DNA of 57,823 nucleotides from Actinomycetota bacterium (GTDB taxonomy: Bacteria; Actinomycetota; Thermoleophilia; Gaiellales; F1-60-MAGs149). The position numbers and the translations under genes are program-made. Positions 50,866-57,823 of this stretch are shown here, one piece after another; position 1 is the stretch's first letter; the number at the start of each line of letters is the position of its first letter. Where the stretch lies: NCBI GenBank assembly GCA_026392355.1, contig JAPLCF010000035.1, positions 1 to 57,823 of the forward strand, in the 5' to 3' direction. The notes under the pieces are model-generated. The model was not told where the DNA came from. It ran no database searches and saw nothing but the letters and a program-made list of their open reading frames with translations.

Positions 50866-50886
50866 TTTCGAATCCCTCTCGCTTCG
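50866..50886 (+). pseudogene. tRNA-Ser 3' fragment
   Basis: TTTCGAATCCCTCTCGCTTC repeats the T-loop, 3' T-stem and acceptor of tRNA-Ser(GGA) (one change in the acceptor, CTTC for CTCC) about 105 bp after the intact gene. It resembles a duplicated integration core. It lies just upstream of the alcohol dehydrogenase gene. Confidence 0.7.
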
Positions 50887-50907
50887 TCCAACGAGATGGG
50901 GTCAGCG

Positions 50908-51939
50908 ATGCGCGCGACGGTTCTTCACAGTGCAGGCGACGTCCGGATCGAGGACGTGCCTGATGCTCGGCTCGTTGAGCCCACGGACGCGGTGCTGAGG
51001 ATTACGAGCGCGTGCATTTGCGGCAGCGACCTCTGGCGCTACCGGGACACGGAGGCCGAGGCGGAGCCGAAGCGCATGGGGCACGAGTTCGTCGGCATCG
51101 TCGAAGAGCTGGGCGCCGACGTTCGCACGTTGCAGATCGGCGACCTCGTGGTCGCGCCGTTCGCCTACTCCGACGGCACGTGTGACCTCTGCCTGGAGGG
51201 TCTGCCGACCTCGTGCCAGCATGGCGGCTTCTGGGGCTGGGGCGACATCGACGGTGGCCAAGGCGAAGCCGTCCGCGTGCCGTTCGCCGACGGCACGCTC
51301 GTGAAGCTCCCCGTCGCTCCCGACGACGCACTCATGGCCTCGCTGCTAACGCTCTCCGATGTCATGGGCACCGGCCACCACGCCGCGGTCGGAGCGCGCG
51401 TCGCTCCCGGGCGTGTCACCGCCGTCATCGGCGACGGCGCCGTCGGACTGTGCGGCGTGATTGCCGCCAAGCGTCTCGGCGCCGAGCGCATCATCCTGCT
51501 CGGCCGCCACGCGGACCGAACGCAGCTCGGACGCGAGTTTGGCGCCACAGACGTCGTTGCCGAGCGTGGCGAGGCGGCAGCGGAGCGGGTGCTCGAAATG
51601 ACCGGTGGCGGAGCGCACAGCGTCCTTGAGTGCGTCGGCACCAGCGACTCGCTCGGCACCGCGATCGCCATCACCCGCCCCGGTGGGGCAATCGGCCGCG
51701 TCGGCGTCCCGCAGGAAGACACGATCCCCGGCGCCCGCGCCTCGTTCATGTCCAACATCACGATCAGCGGCGGCGTCGCGCCCGTGCGCTCCTACATCGA
51801 GGAGCTCATGCCGGACGTCCTTGAGGGACGCATCGAGCCAGGCCGCGTGCTCGACCACACCGTCGACCTCGCCGGGGTGCCGGAGGGCTATCGCCTGATG
51901 GACCGGCGGGAGTCGATCAAGGTGCTCGTCCGCCCGTAG
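50908..51939 (+). CDS. Zinc-dependent alcohol dehydrogenase (MDR family)
   Basis: 343 aa from ATG at 50908; an in-frame ATG at 50896 is an alternative. MDR layout: catalytic zinc Cys in ITSACICGSDLWRY (about residues 29-42), MGHEFVG (about 59-65), a structural-zinc-like cysteine set CDLC...C (about 92-103), and the nucleotide fold VIGDGAVGLCGVIAAKRLGA. It oxidises or reduces an alcohol/aldehyde or sugar alcohol with NAD(P). The upstream region consists of decayed tRNA sequence, so the promoter is not evident. Confidence 0.85.
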   Translation: MRATVLHSAGDVRIEDVPDARLVEPTDAVLRITSACICGSDLWRYRDTEAEAEPKRMGHEFVGIVEELGADVRTLQIGDLVVAPFAYSDGTCDLCLEGLPTSCQHGGFWGWGDIDGGQGEAVRVPFADGTLVKLPVAPDDALMASLLTLSDVMGTGHHAAVGARVAPGRVTAVIGDGAVGLCGVIAAKRLGAERIILLGRHADRTQLGREFGATDVVAERGEAAAERVLEMTGGGAHSVLECVGTSDSLGTAIAITRPGGAIGRVGVPQEDTIPGARASFMSNITISGGVAPVRSYIEELMPDVLEGRIEPGRVLDHTVDLAGVPEGYRLMDRRESIKVLVRP

Positions 51940-51994
51940 CCGCTCGGCGTCTGCCCGGTCGGGTGCCGCTGTTTCGCTACCGTTCTCGCACCCC

Positions 51995-52066
51995 GGGCGT
52001 ATAGCTCAGCGGTAGAGCGCTCGCCTCACACGCGAGAAGTCCCTGGTTCGAACCCAGGTACGCCCA
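51995..52066 (+). tRNA. tRNA-Val (anticodon CAC)
   Basis: 72 nt. Acceptor GGGCGTA pairs with TACGCCC; D-arm GCTC...GAGC; anticodon stem CTCGC/GCGAG with loop CTCACAC, anticodon CAC; T-arm CCTGG-TTCGAAC-CCAGG; discriminator A, CCA not encoded. Confidence 0.95.
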
Positions 52067-52092
52067 CTCCCCGGGATCGTCTCCCCACCTTA

Positions 52093-52115
52093 GGCGGGAG
52101 TGCGATGATCCCGCC
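52093..52115 (+). promoter_or_regulatory. Hairpin abutting the CoA-transferase start codon
   Basis: GGCGGGA (52093-52099) and TCCCGCC (52109-52115) form a 7-bp stem with a 9-nt loop ending directly before the ATG at 52116. It could be an operator, a terminator of tRNA-Val or a translation-affecting structure. Confidence 0.45.
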
Positions 52116-52805
52116 ATGGCGGCGACCCGCAGCACCGCGATCGAGGCGATTGCCGAGATTCCCGATGGCGCGACAATCATGGTCGGTGGGTTCGGCCTCG
52201 TTGGCGCGCCGCTGACGCTGATTGACGCGCTCGTCGAGCACTCAACGGCGACGGATCTGACGATCATCTCGAACAACACCGGCGAGGCCGGGCGCGGACT
52301 CGGGCTGCTGCTGCGTCAGGGGCGCATCAAGAAGGCGATCGCGTCGTTCTTCACGTCGAACCCCGAGGCCGTCGAGGCCGCGATGACCGGCGCGATCGAC
52401 TACGAGCTGCTGCCGCAGGGCACGCTCGCCGAGGCGATCCGCGCCGGCGGTGCGGGCATCGGCGGCTTCTACACGCCGGTCGGCGCGCGCACCGAACTCG
52501 CGAAAGGGCATGAGGAGCGCATCATCGATGGCGTGCCCCACATCCTGCAGGCGCCGCTGCGCGCTGACGTGAGCCTCGTCTACGCGACGTGGGGCGACGA
52601 GCTCGGCAACCTCCGGTACCGCCGCACCGCACAGAACTTCAACCCGGCGATGGCGAGCGCCGGTGCGCTCACGATCGCCGAGGTCGCAGAGATCCGACCC
52701 GTCGACGGCTTCGCACCCGAGGACGTCCACACGCCGCATCTCTACGTGAATCGCCTCGTGCAGAGCACGCTCTCGCTCGCCGACGTACAGGGAGCCGGCG
52801 CATGA
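52116..52805 (+). CDS. scoA: 3-oxoacid CoA-transferase subunit A
   Basis: 229 aa. Family I CoA-transferase alpha subunit: GATIMVGGFGLVGAP near residues 17-31, ISNNTGEAGRGLGLLL, and the GGAGIGGFYTPVGARTELAKG block around 112-132. With the beta subunit it would transfer CoA from succinyl-CoA (or another acyl-CoA) to acetoacetate or a related 3-oxoacid. Start uncertain; only an imperfect GATGAT lies 6 nt before the ATG. The stop region overlaps the ATG of subunit B by 4 nt. A beta-ketoadipate transferase is the main alternative. Confidence 0.85.
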   Translation: MAATRSTAIEAIAEIPDGATIMVGGFGLVGAPLTLIDALVEHSTATDLTIISNNTGEAGRGLGLLLRQGRIKKAIASFFTSNPEAVEAAMTGAIDYELLPQGTLAEAIRAGGAGIGGFYTPVGARTELAKGHEERIIDGVPHILQAPLRADVSLVYATWGDELGNLRYRRTAQNFNPAMASAGALTIAEVAEIRPVDGFAPEDVHTPHLYVNRLVQSTLSLADVQGAGA

Positions 52806-53440
52806 CCGACGCCCGCGACGTGATCGCCGCCCGCGCGGCGCAGGAGCTGCACTCCGGCGAGGTCGTGAACCTCGGCATCGGCATCCCCAACCGCATCCCC
52901 GGCTTCCTCGACCCCGACGTCGAGATCTTCCTGCACACCGAGAACGGCCTACTCGGCGTCGGGCCCCGCCCCGCCGAGGGCGAGGTCGATCTCGAGCTGA
53001 TCGACGCGGGCAAGAAGCCCGTCACGCTGATGCCCGGCGCCGCCGCGTTCGACTCCGCGTCGTCGTTCGCGATGATCCGCGGCGGCCACGTCGACACCGT
53101 CGTGCTCGGCGCGCTTGAGGTGTCTGAGACCGGCGACATCGCCAACTGGATGATCCCCGGCGGCAAGGCGCTCGGCGTCGGCGGCGCGATGGACCTCGTG
53201 ACCGGCGCGAAGCGCGTGATCGTCACGATGACGGCGACCACGCCCGCGGGCGAGCCGAAGCTCGTGCCCGCCTGCACCCTCCCCCTCACCGCCTCGGGCG
53301 TCGTGAAGGTTGTGATCACCGAGCACGCGGTGTTCCGCCTTGTCGGCAACGAGCTCGTGCTGACGGAGCTGCTCGACGGTGCGACCGCGGAGACGGTCGC
53401 CGCCGAGACGAGTGCGCGCTACCGCGTCGCGCTCTCCTAG
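52802..53440 (+). CDS. scoB: 3-oxoacid CoA-transferase subunit B
   Basis: 212 aa. Family I beta subunit with the catalytic glutamate Glu47 in FLHTENGLLGVGP, NLGIGIPNRIPGF (23-35), FAMIRGGHVDTVVLGALEV (near 93-111) and NWMIPG. The ATG overlaps the subunit A gene (ATGA), so the two are co-translated. Its stop shares CTAG with the convergent PIN toxin gene. With the acetyl-CoA-synthetase-like and MatB-like enzymes this adds to acyl-CoA handling in the window, though they are not one operon. Confidence 0.87.
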   Translation: MTDARDVIAARAAQELHSGEVVNLGIGIPNRIPGFLDPDVEIFLHTENGLLGVGPRPAEGEVDLELIDAGKKPVTLMPGAAAFDSASSFAMIRGGHVDTVVLGALEVSETGDIANWMIPGGKALGVGGAMDLVTGAKRVIVTMTATTPAGEPKLVPACTLPLTASGVVKVVITEHAVFRLVGNELVLTELLDGATAETVAAETSARYRVALS

Positions 53441-53850
53441 ACGCCGGGGGAGATCGTGCGGAATCCGGCGAGGCGTGCGGCCGCAGCCTGGCGCTCGTCG
53501 TACGTGACGAAGGCGTCGACGTCGCCGAGGCCCTGCGCAGTTGCGATGTGGATCGCGTCTATCGATCGGAGGAACGACCCCTCGATGGCGCCGGCACGCA
53601 CGAGCGTCCTCGTCTCGACCATGATCAGCATCATCTCCTCCATGGCGATCATGGTCTTCTCGAGCAGATCGCCGAGGGCGTTCGCCGGAATCTCAGACGC
53701 GATACGACGCGCAGTGCGTGTCACCTCCGTCAACGCGACGTCAGATGACACAACGTCGCACGATTCGATGTACTCGGCGAGGATGTCGCTGCCGTCCTCC
53801 TCGAATGCGAGCTTGGCGATTGCGGACGAGTCGAGGTAGAGAACGGTCAT
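53437..53850 (-). CDS. VapC-like PIN-domain toxin
   Basis: 137 aa. PIN residues: Asp7 in LYLDSSAIAKL, Glu42 in DVALTEVTRTAR, Asp99 in SIDAIHIATAQ, and the FVTYDERQAAAA block. Unlike the other PIN toxins in the window it has a Met-rich central helix (KTMIAMEEMMLIMVE). Its ATG overlaps the antitoxin stop (ATGA). Fourth PIN module. Confidence 0.9.
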   Translation of the reverse strand: MTVLYLDSSAIAKLAFEEDGSDILAEYIESCDVVSSDVALTEVTRTARRIASEIPANALGDLLEKTMIAMEEMMLIMVETRTLVRAGAIEGSFLRSIDAIHIATAQGLGDVDAFVTYDERQAAAARLAGFRTISPGV

Positions 53851-54122
53851 CAGCGATCGCCGCGCAGTTCGATCAGGGCATCGCTAAAGGCGTTGCGTGG
53901 CGCATCGAGGACCAGAGGTTCGAAGCGCCGCACGCGTCGTGCAGGCATAGCGCGGCCCTCGGCGATGAGGCGATCAATCGCCGACGAGTCGTGCCCGACC
54001 GGCCCGATCTCCGCAACGGGACGGTTGCGATCGGTCACGATCAGGCGCTCGCCCTTCTCGATGCGACGCAGGTACACGCTGAGGTTCTGGCGGAGCTCGG
54101 CCACGCCCACGGTGTCAGTCAT
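53850..54122 (-). CDS. Phd/YefM-type antitoxin
   Basis: 90 aa from ATG at 54122; the upstream ATG at 54128 is rejected because TACATT (reverse, 54130-54135) is 7 nt before 54122, the spacing common in this genome. VGVAELRQNLSVYLRRIEKGE is the Phd DNA-binding N-domain; the C-terminal part RRFEPLVLDAPRNAFSDALIE should bind the toxin. Antitoxin-first, coupled to the PIN toxin. Confidence 0.86.
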   Translation of the reverse strand: MTDTVGVAELRQNLSVYLRRIEKGERLIVTDRNRPVAEIGPVGHDSSAIDRLIAEGRAMPARRVRRFEPLVLDAPRNAFSDALIELRGDR

Positions 54123-54158
54123 GTACATGAATGTAGCATCTTGATCGCACAGGCGATC
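54120..54158. promoter_or_regulatory. Antitoxin operator candidates
   Basis: CATGTACATG palindrome (54120-54129) covers the antitoxin start, and GATCGC-ACAG... with GCGATC (54143-54148 and 54153-54158, 4-nt spacer) lies upstream of the -10. Either may bind the Phd-like antitoxin. Confidence 0.5.
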
Positions 54159-54164
54159 GGCGCC

Positions 54165-54542
54165 TCAAACCTGCTCGGCAAACTCCACGAGATTGCCATC
54201 AGGGTCGCGCACGTAGACCGACCGCAACGAGCCGACGGCACCGGTGCGATCGACCGGGCCCTCCTCGATCGCGATGCCAACCTCGCCGAGGTGCGCGACC
54301 ACTGCCTCGATCGAGCCATCGACGATGAGGCAGAGATCTCCGGTGCCCGGCAGCGGCATGGCGGCATGCGGTTGGAACTCCGCCCCGGCCTGGTGAAGAT
54401 TGATCTTCTGATCGCCGAAGCGCAATGCGAGCCGCCCGCCGCCAAACTCTTCACGCTGCATGCCGACACGCTCGTAGAAGGCGACGGTCGCCTCGGGGTC
54501 GGCGCAGGTCAGGACGATGTGGTCGAGCGAGCGGATCTGCAT
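54165..54542 (-). CDS. VOC/glyoxalase-fold protein
   Basis: 125 aa. Two beta-alpha-beta-beta-beta modules: SLDHIVLTCADPEATVAFYE at the N-terminus (His8 a metal ligand), LRFGDQKINLHQ (His), LCLIVDGSIEAVVAHL, and RSVYVRDPDGNLVEFAE near the end with a Glu ligand. This is the small VOC group close to glyoxalase/bleomycin-resistance/fosfomycin-type proteins; substrate unknown. Only an imperfect CATGAT lies 6 nt before the ATG. The antitoxin gene follows in the same direction. Confidence 0.85.
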   Translation of the reverse strand: MQIRSLDHIVLTCADPEATVAFYERVGMQREEFGGGRLALRFGDQKINLHQAGAEFQPHAAMPLPGTGDLCLIVDGSIEAVVAHLGEVGIAIEEGPVDRTGAVGSLRSVYVRDPDGNLVEFAEQV

Positions 54543-54568
54543 ACGCAGATCATGTCGTGCCTGCGCTC

Positions 54569-57500
54569 CTACGGCCAGAGGCCGGTGGCGGGCGGCACGC
54601 GCAGGCCGTACCTGGCGCCGAGCCGGTTGAGCAGCTCGATCAGCTCCTTCTTCGTGGCCGTCGCCTTGAGCGAGTAGCGCCAGCCGATCGGGTCGGAGGC
54701 CTGGCCGGACTTGAGCCAGCGGATGTACGCGCGGTTGGCGGCCAGCGACTGGTCGAAGGAGCGCTCGAGCAGCGTCACCACGCGGCGCAGCGAGGACGGC
54801 GGTACCGGCAAAGCATTCACATTCCCGCGCGCTGCGAGGCGCCGCGGGATGATCTGGCGGTCGATGCGACGTGCAGCCTCGCGGTGCGAGACCTTGCCCC
54901 GCGCAACGTCGTCGAGCAGCAAGTTGAGATCGAGGCGCGGGCGGCCACCGACGGACAAGGTGCGGATCGCACGCTGGAGCCAGTCGCGTGCGCTCAGCAT
55001 CGTCAGCGAGAATCCCTTCGGCATCTTCTCGTTGAAGCGCGTGCCGCCCTTGAACGTCAGCACCGGGATCACGCGCATCGAGCCATGCTGGCGGAGATAC
55101 GCGAGGCCGGACTCGGAGAGCTTCGCGCCACCGTCGACGGACTCGCCCGCCGCCCCGCCGAAATCGCCACCGCCGATCAGCACGCGCTTCTGCGCGCGCG
55201 TCGAAACAGCGCTGAGGACTGCCGGCTCCGCGTAGAGCGCGATCTCGCCAGAGCAGCGCTGCACCGTCGTGCCGAAGCAGTTGGCGCCAAGGTCCGCTCC
55301 GCCATCGGCGGTCGGCTTGAGATCGAGGTTGCGCATGATCTGCGCGGGCGGCGCTTCGAGCGTGACCATCGAGGAGAGCTTCACGGCGAAGCCGCCGATC
55401 GACACTTCGATCGTGATCTTGACGGTGAGCGTGCCGCGACGCGCGAGCTCGCGCTGCAACTCGGGCGAGAGGGTGAGGATGATCGCATCTTGCGTAGCGC
55501 GATCCGACGTGCTCGTACCCGTCGAGATGACCTTGCCATCGACCATCATGGTCACCTTGACCGAGCAGGTCTCGGAAGTGCCGGCGCAGCCGAGGTCCAC
55601 CCGGATCGTGCCGTCGGGCTCGACATCGAGTCCCGCCTCGAGCACCGACTCGACCGAGGCGGCCATCGGTGCCGACGGTGTCACCGAGCCAGAGGCGCTC
55701 GAGGCCGGACTGTCGCCGTAGGCGTTGGTGGCCACGACGCTGAAGGTATAGGCCGTCGAGTTAGCCAGCCCGGTGACGGTGCACGAGAGCGGCCCCGCCG
55801 TCCAGGCGCAGGTCTGCCCACCAGGCGAGGCCGTCACCGTATACGCGAGCACGCGGCCGCCGCCGGCGAAGGCCGGCGCCGTCCACTCGACCCTCGCTGC
55901 GCGGTCCGTCGCCGTCGCCGTCACGTCTGTCGGGCGATTCGGCGCCACGCCACGGATCCGCGCGGTGGCCGTCGGCTGCGCGAGGACGTAGTTGTCGACG
56001 TCGGTGCCGGCGAGCGTCAACCCGGCAACGGTGACGACCTTGCCGTCCTCCACGCTCGGGTTCGCAAACGTGCCGAGGGCATTCGCGACGTCGAGGCGGA
56101 CATCGTCGACGCCGACGACGCCGACGAGCGTGGCGCTCGACGTGGTCAACTGCGCAGCGGCGGTCTCGTCGAAGGGGCGATCGGCGGCCGTCACGCCCGC
56201 GACGGTCAATTGCCTGCGCTGCACCGTCACGATCACCTGCTGCGTCAGTCCACTCTGGAGGTTTTCGGCGTCCGTCGGCGTGAACGTCGCGGTCACGACG
56301 TGCTGGCCGGCTGGCAGCTTCGTACCAACGCCGATCGGCGCGCCGGCGCCGGCGTACGCATAGGTGCCGGAGACGTCTGTGCCGTCAACTGCGGCGCTCG
56401 GATTTAGTTGCGTCGCCGACAGCAGCGTGCCGTACGTGATCGCCGTCGGCGTGGTCCACGTGATCGTCGGGAAGTCCTTCTCCACGATCGTGAATGTCCC
56501 GGTGGCGTACGAGAAGACGTAGTTCGCGGCGGCCGCGCCCGAGCCGCGGATCGCGTAGGCGCCCGGAGTCTCACCTGGGTCGCGGACGAGGCTGACGGGT
56601 GCAGTCAGCACGCTCTCCGTGTCGCCGCGGACGAAGCCTGTGATCAGGCGCGTGAGCGGCGGATCGGCCAGGCCGCGACGGCGTTGCGCATTGACTGGGG
56701 TGACGGTGAGCGTGGCGGGATTAACGGTGATCGCCAGCTGGCTGGACGTCTGCTGCAGGTAGTTGGCGTCGGTTGCGATCGTGGCGCTGACCTGGCAGGT
56801 ACCGGCACCGGTGGTCTCAAGATCCGCGCCGGTGACCGAGCACGGACCCGAGTCGACGCGGTACGTGATCGCGCCCGTGCCGGAGAACGAGCCGGACGTG
56901 AGCGTCGTCGTCTGGCCGTAGATGCGCGTCGTCGCGACGGCCCCGACGACAAGGGACTGCGGCGCACGGTTGATGACCAGCGTGACGTTGCGCGAGGCGC
57001 CCGCGTAGCTGACGGTGTTGTCCGGCGTGAAGTCGACGTGCAGGGTGTGCGTGCCCGCGGGCAGGATGTCGCCGGCGGAGATCGCCTGCCCGCCGATCGA
57101 GTAGTCGAAGCGCCCCTCGCCGGAGACATCGCGGTAGGCGTCGAAAGCCACAGCACTCAGCTGCGTCGTCGACAGCGGCGTCTCATACGTGATCGGCGCG
57201 AGCGAGGTCCAGCTAATGCTCACGCTCGCCTGCAGGACGGTGACGGTGCCCTGGACGTAGACGACGTCGTAATTGGCCGCCGTGCCGCCCGAACAGCGCG
57301 TCCACGGCGTGCGCCCGGCATCGGTCGAGCGGGTGTAGGCCGTGGTGCACGTCTGACCGTTGACGACCGAGGCGGGATCGCCATTACGCAGGCCAACCGG
57401 ACCTGGCGTGACGGCGGGGACGGGATCGCCGTGCGTGAGGGTCGTACTCGAGGCGGTGATGGTGAGCGTGGCGCGCTGGATCGTGACGCGCCCGGCGGTG

Positions 57501-57823
57501 TACGCGACGGTGTAGTTCGCGGCCGTACCGCCCTGACACGTCGTCGCCGGCGTTGTTGCGACCGCACTCGTCACCACATATGCCGTCGAGCAGGTCTGGC
57601 CACTCACCACGCTCGGCAGATCACCATTCAACAGATCCGCATACGACGGCGTGACCGTCGGCACCGCATCGCCATACGTCACCGCCGGACTCGACGCCGT
57701 CACATGCAACGTCGCACGCTGAATCGTCACGCGCCCGGCGGTGTACGCGACGGTGTAGTTCGCCGCCGTACCGCCCTGACACGTCGTCGCCGGCGTCGTC
57801 GCGACCGCACTCGTCACCACATA
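54569..57823 (-). CDS. Large repeat surface protein with MBG-like and fibronectin III domains (5' end missing)
   Basis: At least 1,084 residues; the N-terminus is beyond the right edge. Domains in order: at least three MBG-type repeats (about 81 residues each, with TYGDAVPTVTP-like strands and CQGGTAANYTVAY), two Ig-like segments with FTPDNTVSYAGASRNVT and FTPTDAENLQ, another MBG/YDG-like block (VAGVTAADRPFDE), a fibronectin type III domain (PNRPTDVTATATDRAARVEW onward), and an unrecognised C-terminal region of about 370 residues. No LPXTG or membrane anchor is visible at the C-terminus. Probably an adhesin or other exported surface protein. Confidence 0.8.
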   Translation of the reverse strand, partial: YVVTSAVATTPATTCQGGTAANYTVAYTAGRVTIQRATLHVTASSPAVTYGDAVPTVTPSYADLLNGDLPSVVSGQTCSTAYVVTSAVATTPATTCQGGTAANYTVAYTAGRVTIQRATLTITASSTTLTHGDPVPAVTPGPVGLRNGDPASVVNGQTCTTAYTRSTDAGRTPWTRCSGGTAANYDVVYVQGTVTVLQASVSISWTSLAPITYETPLSTTQLSAVAFDAYRDVSGEGRFDYSIGGQAISAGDILPAGTHTLHVDFTPDNTVSYAGASRNVTLVINRAPQSLVVGAVATTRIYGQTTTLTSGSFSGTGAITYRVDSGPCSVTGADLETTGAGTCQVSATIATDANYLQQTSSQLAITVNPATLTVTPVNAQRRRGLADPPLTRLITGFVRGDTESVLTAPVSLVRDPGETPGAYAIRGSGAAAANYVFSYATGTFTIVEKDFPTITWTTPTAITYGTLLSATQLNPSAAVDGTDVSGTYAYAGAGAPIGVGTKLPAGQHVVTATFTPTDAENLQSGLTQQVIVTVQRRQLTVAGVTAADRPFDETAAAQLTTSSATLVGVVGVDDVRLDVANALGTFANPSVEDGKVVTVAGLTLAGTDVDNYVLAQPTATARIRGVAPNRPTDVTATATDRAARVEWTAPAFAGGGRVLAYTVTASPGGQTCAWTAGPLSCTVTGLANSTAYTFSVVATNAYGDSPASSASGSVTPSAPMAASVESVLEAGLDVEPDGTIRVDLGCAGTSETCSVKVTMMVDGKVISTGTSTSDRATQDAIILTLSPELQRELARRGTLTVKITIEVSIGGFAVKLSSMVTLEAPPAQIMRNLDLKPTADGGADLGANCFGTTVQRCSGEIALYAEPAVLSAVSTRAQKRVLIGGGDFGGAAGESVDGGAKLSESGLAYLRQHGSMRVIPVLTFKGGTRFNEKMPKGFSLTMLSARDWLQRAIRTLSVGGRPRLDLNLLLDDVARGKVSHREAARRIDRQIIPRRLAARGNVNALPVPPSSLRRVVTLLERSFDQSLAANRAYIRWLKSGQASDPIGWRYSLKATATKKELIELLNRLGARYGLRVPPATGLWP
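57478..57823 (-). repeat. Nearly identical tandem repeats in the surface-protein gene
   Basis: 57478-57580 and 57721-57823 are nearly identical over 103 bp at a 243-bp offset, coding the same 81-residue repeat period; differences are mostly synonymous. The second copy is cut by the window edge, so the array probably continues. Confidence 0.85.

Noticed and set aside
54425..56407. 660-codon plus-strand frame opposite the surface protein
   Set aside because: Mirror of the repetitive high-GC coding sequence; low-complexity Arg-rich translation without any family signature.

Overview
The window is high-GC bacterial chromosome with dense, short-spaced genes on both strands, frequent ATGA/GTGA overlaps and many GTG starts. 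Gene content (two-SIS sugar enzyme, a MatB-like ligase close to what I remember of the Streptomyces enzyme, YhaN/YhaO-like repair pair, class II histone-deacetylase-like enzyme, VapBC-type modules, Phd/AbrB/RHH antitoxins) and an abundance of apparent leaderless promoters (TANNNT 6-7 nt before the start codon) point to an actinobacterium (Actinomycetota). Thermoleophilia/Solirubrobacterales is my best guess, but no rRNA or marker gene is present to prove it. No rRNA, CRISPR array, insertion sequence, integrase or phage gene was seen.

Layout. 1-6.4 kb: a ROK sugar kinase (cut by the left edge) divergent from a SIS-domain / small protein / APH-like kinase / AlkA-like glycosylase operon, a DUF3891 protein, then a malonyl-CoA-synthetase-like ligase coupled to a metallo-beta-lactamase-fold hydrolase. 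6.4-10.1 kb: SMC-like ATPase and nuclease of the YhaN/YhaO (SbcCD-like) type. 10.1-16.5 kb: HdeD-like and other membrane proteins, an isochorismatase-fold hydrolase, two glutathione-S-transferase-like proteins, an alpha/beta hydrolase. 16.5-18.2 kb: a YcgR/YcgQ-like permease pair with a histidine-rich loop, ended by a 40-bp perfect palindrome shared with the next operon. 18.3-24.2 kb: a three-gene split glutamate-synthase-like operon (N-methylglutamate synthase / GlxBCD architecture) next to two FAD amine/amino-acid oxidoreductases. 24.3-33.5 kb: amidase, CMD-family protein, 5-formyl-THF cyclo-ligase with an MFS transporter, PPOX-fold protein, acetyl-CoA-synthetase-like enzyme, two secreted proteins. 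33.6-36.1 kb: deacetylase plus FAD oxidase, a candidate polyamine-catabolism pair. 36.1-38.6 kb: GT-C glycosyltransferase, folE, arfB.

38.7-54.1 kb is the most accessory-looking part. Four PIN-toxin modules carry antitoxins of three different folds, three of them with clear or likely palindromic operators. Two tRNA-Ser genes (CGA and GGA) are each accompanied by damaged partial copies, shared spacer repeats and repeated T-arm sequences; one such repeat bounds an HNH-like gene. Between them lie two GAP/LysE-like membrane proteins, a DHA2 drug exporter, an OmpA-domain surface protein, msrA and a DUF167 gene, with tRNA-Val and a CoA-transferase pair (scoAB-like) further on. The window ends in a large repeat-containing surface protein (MBG-like repeats plus fibronectin type III) that runs off the right edge.

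The best candidates for something undescribed are (i) the decayed tRNA-Ser duplications with a shared spacer family and T-arm direct repeats, and (ii) a dispersed 30-bp palindrome family (core TTTGGATCCGGATCCAAA) in two intergenic clusters, whose variant copies carry compensatory changes in both arms. The widespread TANNNT-6/7-start pattern is a strong window-wide regulatory signature and was used to fix many start codons.
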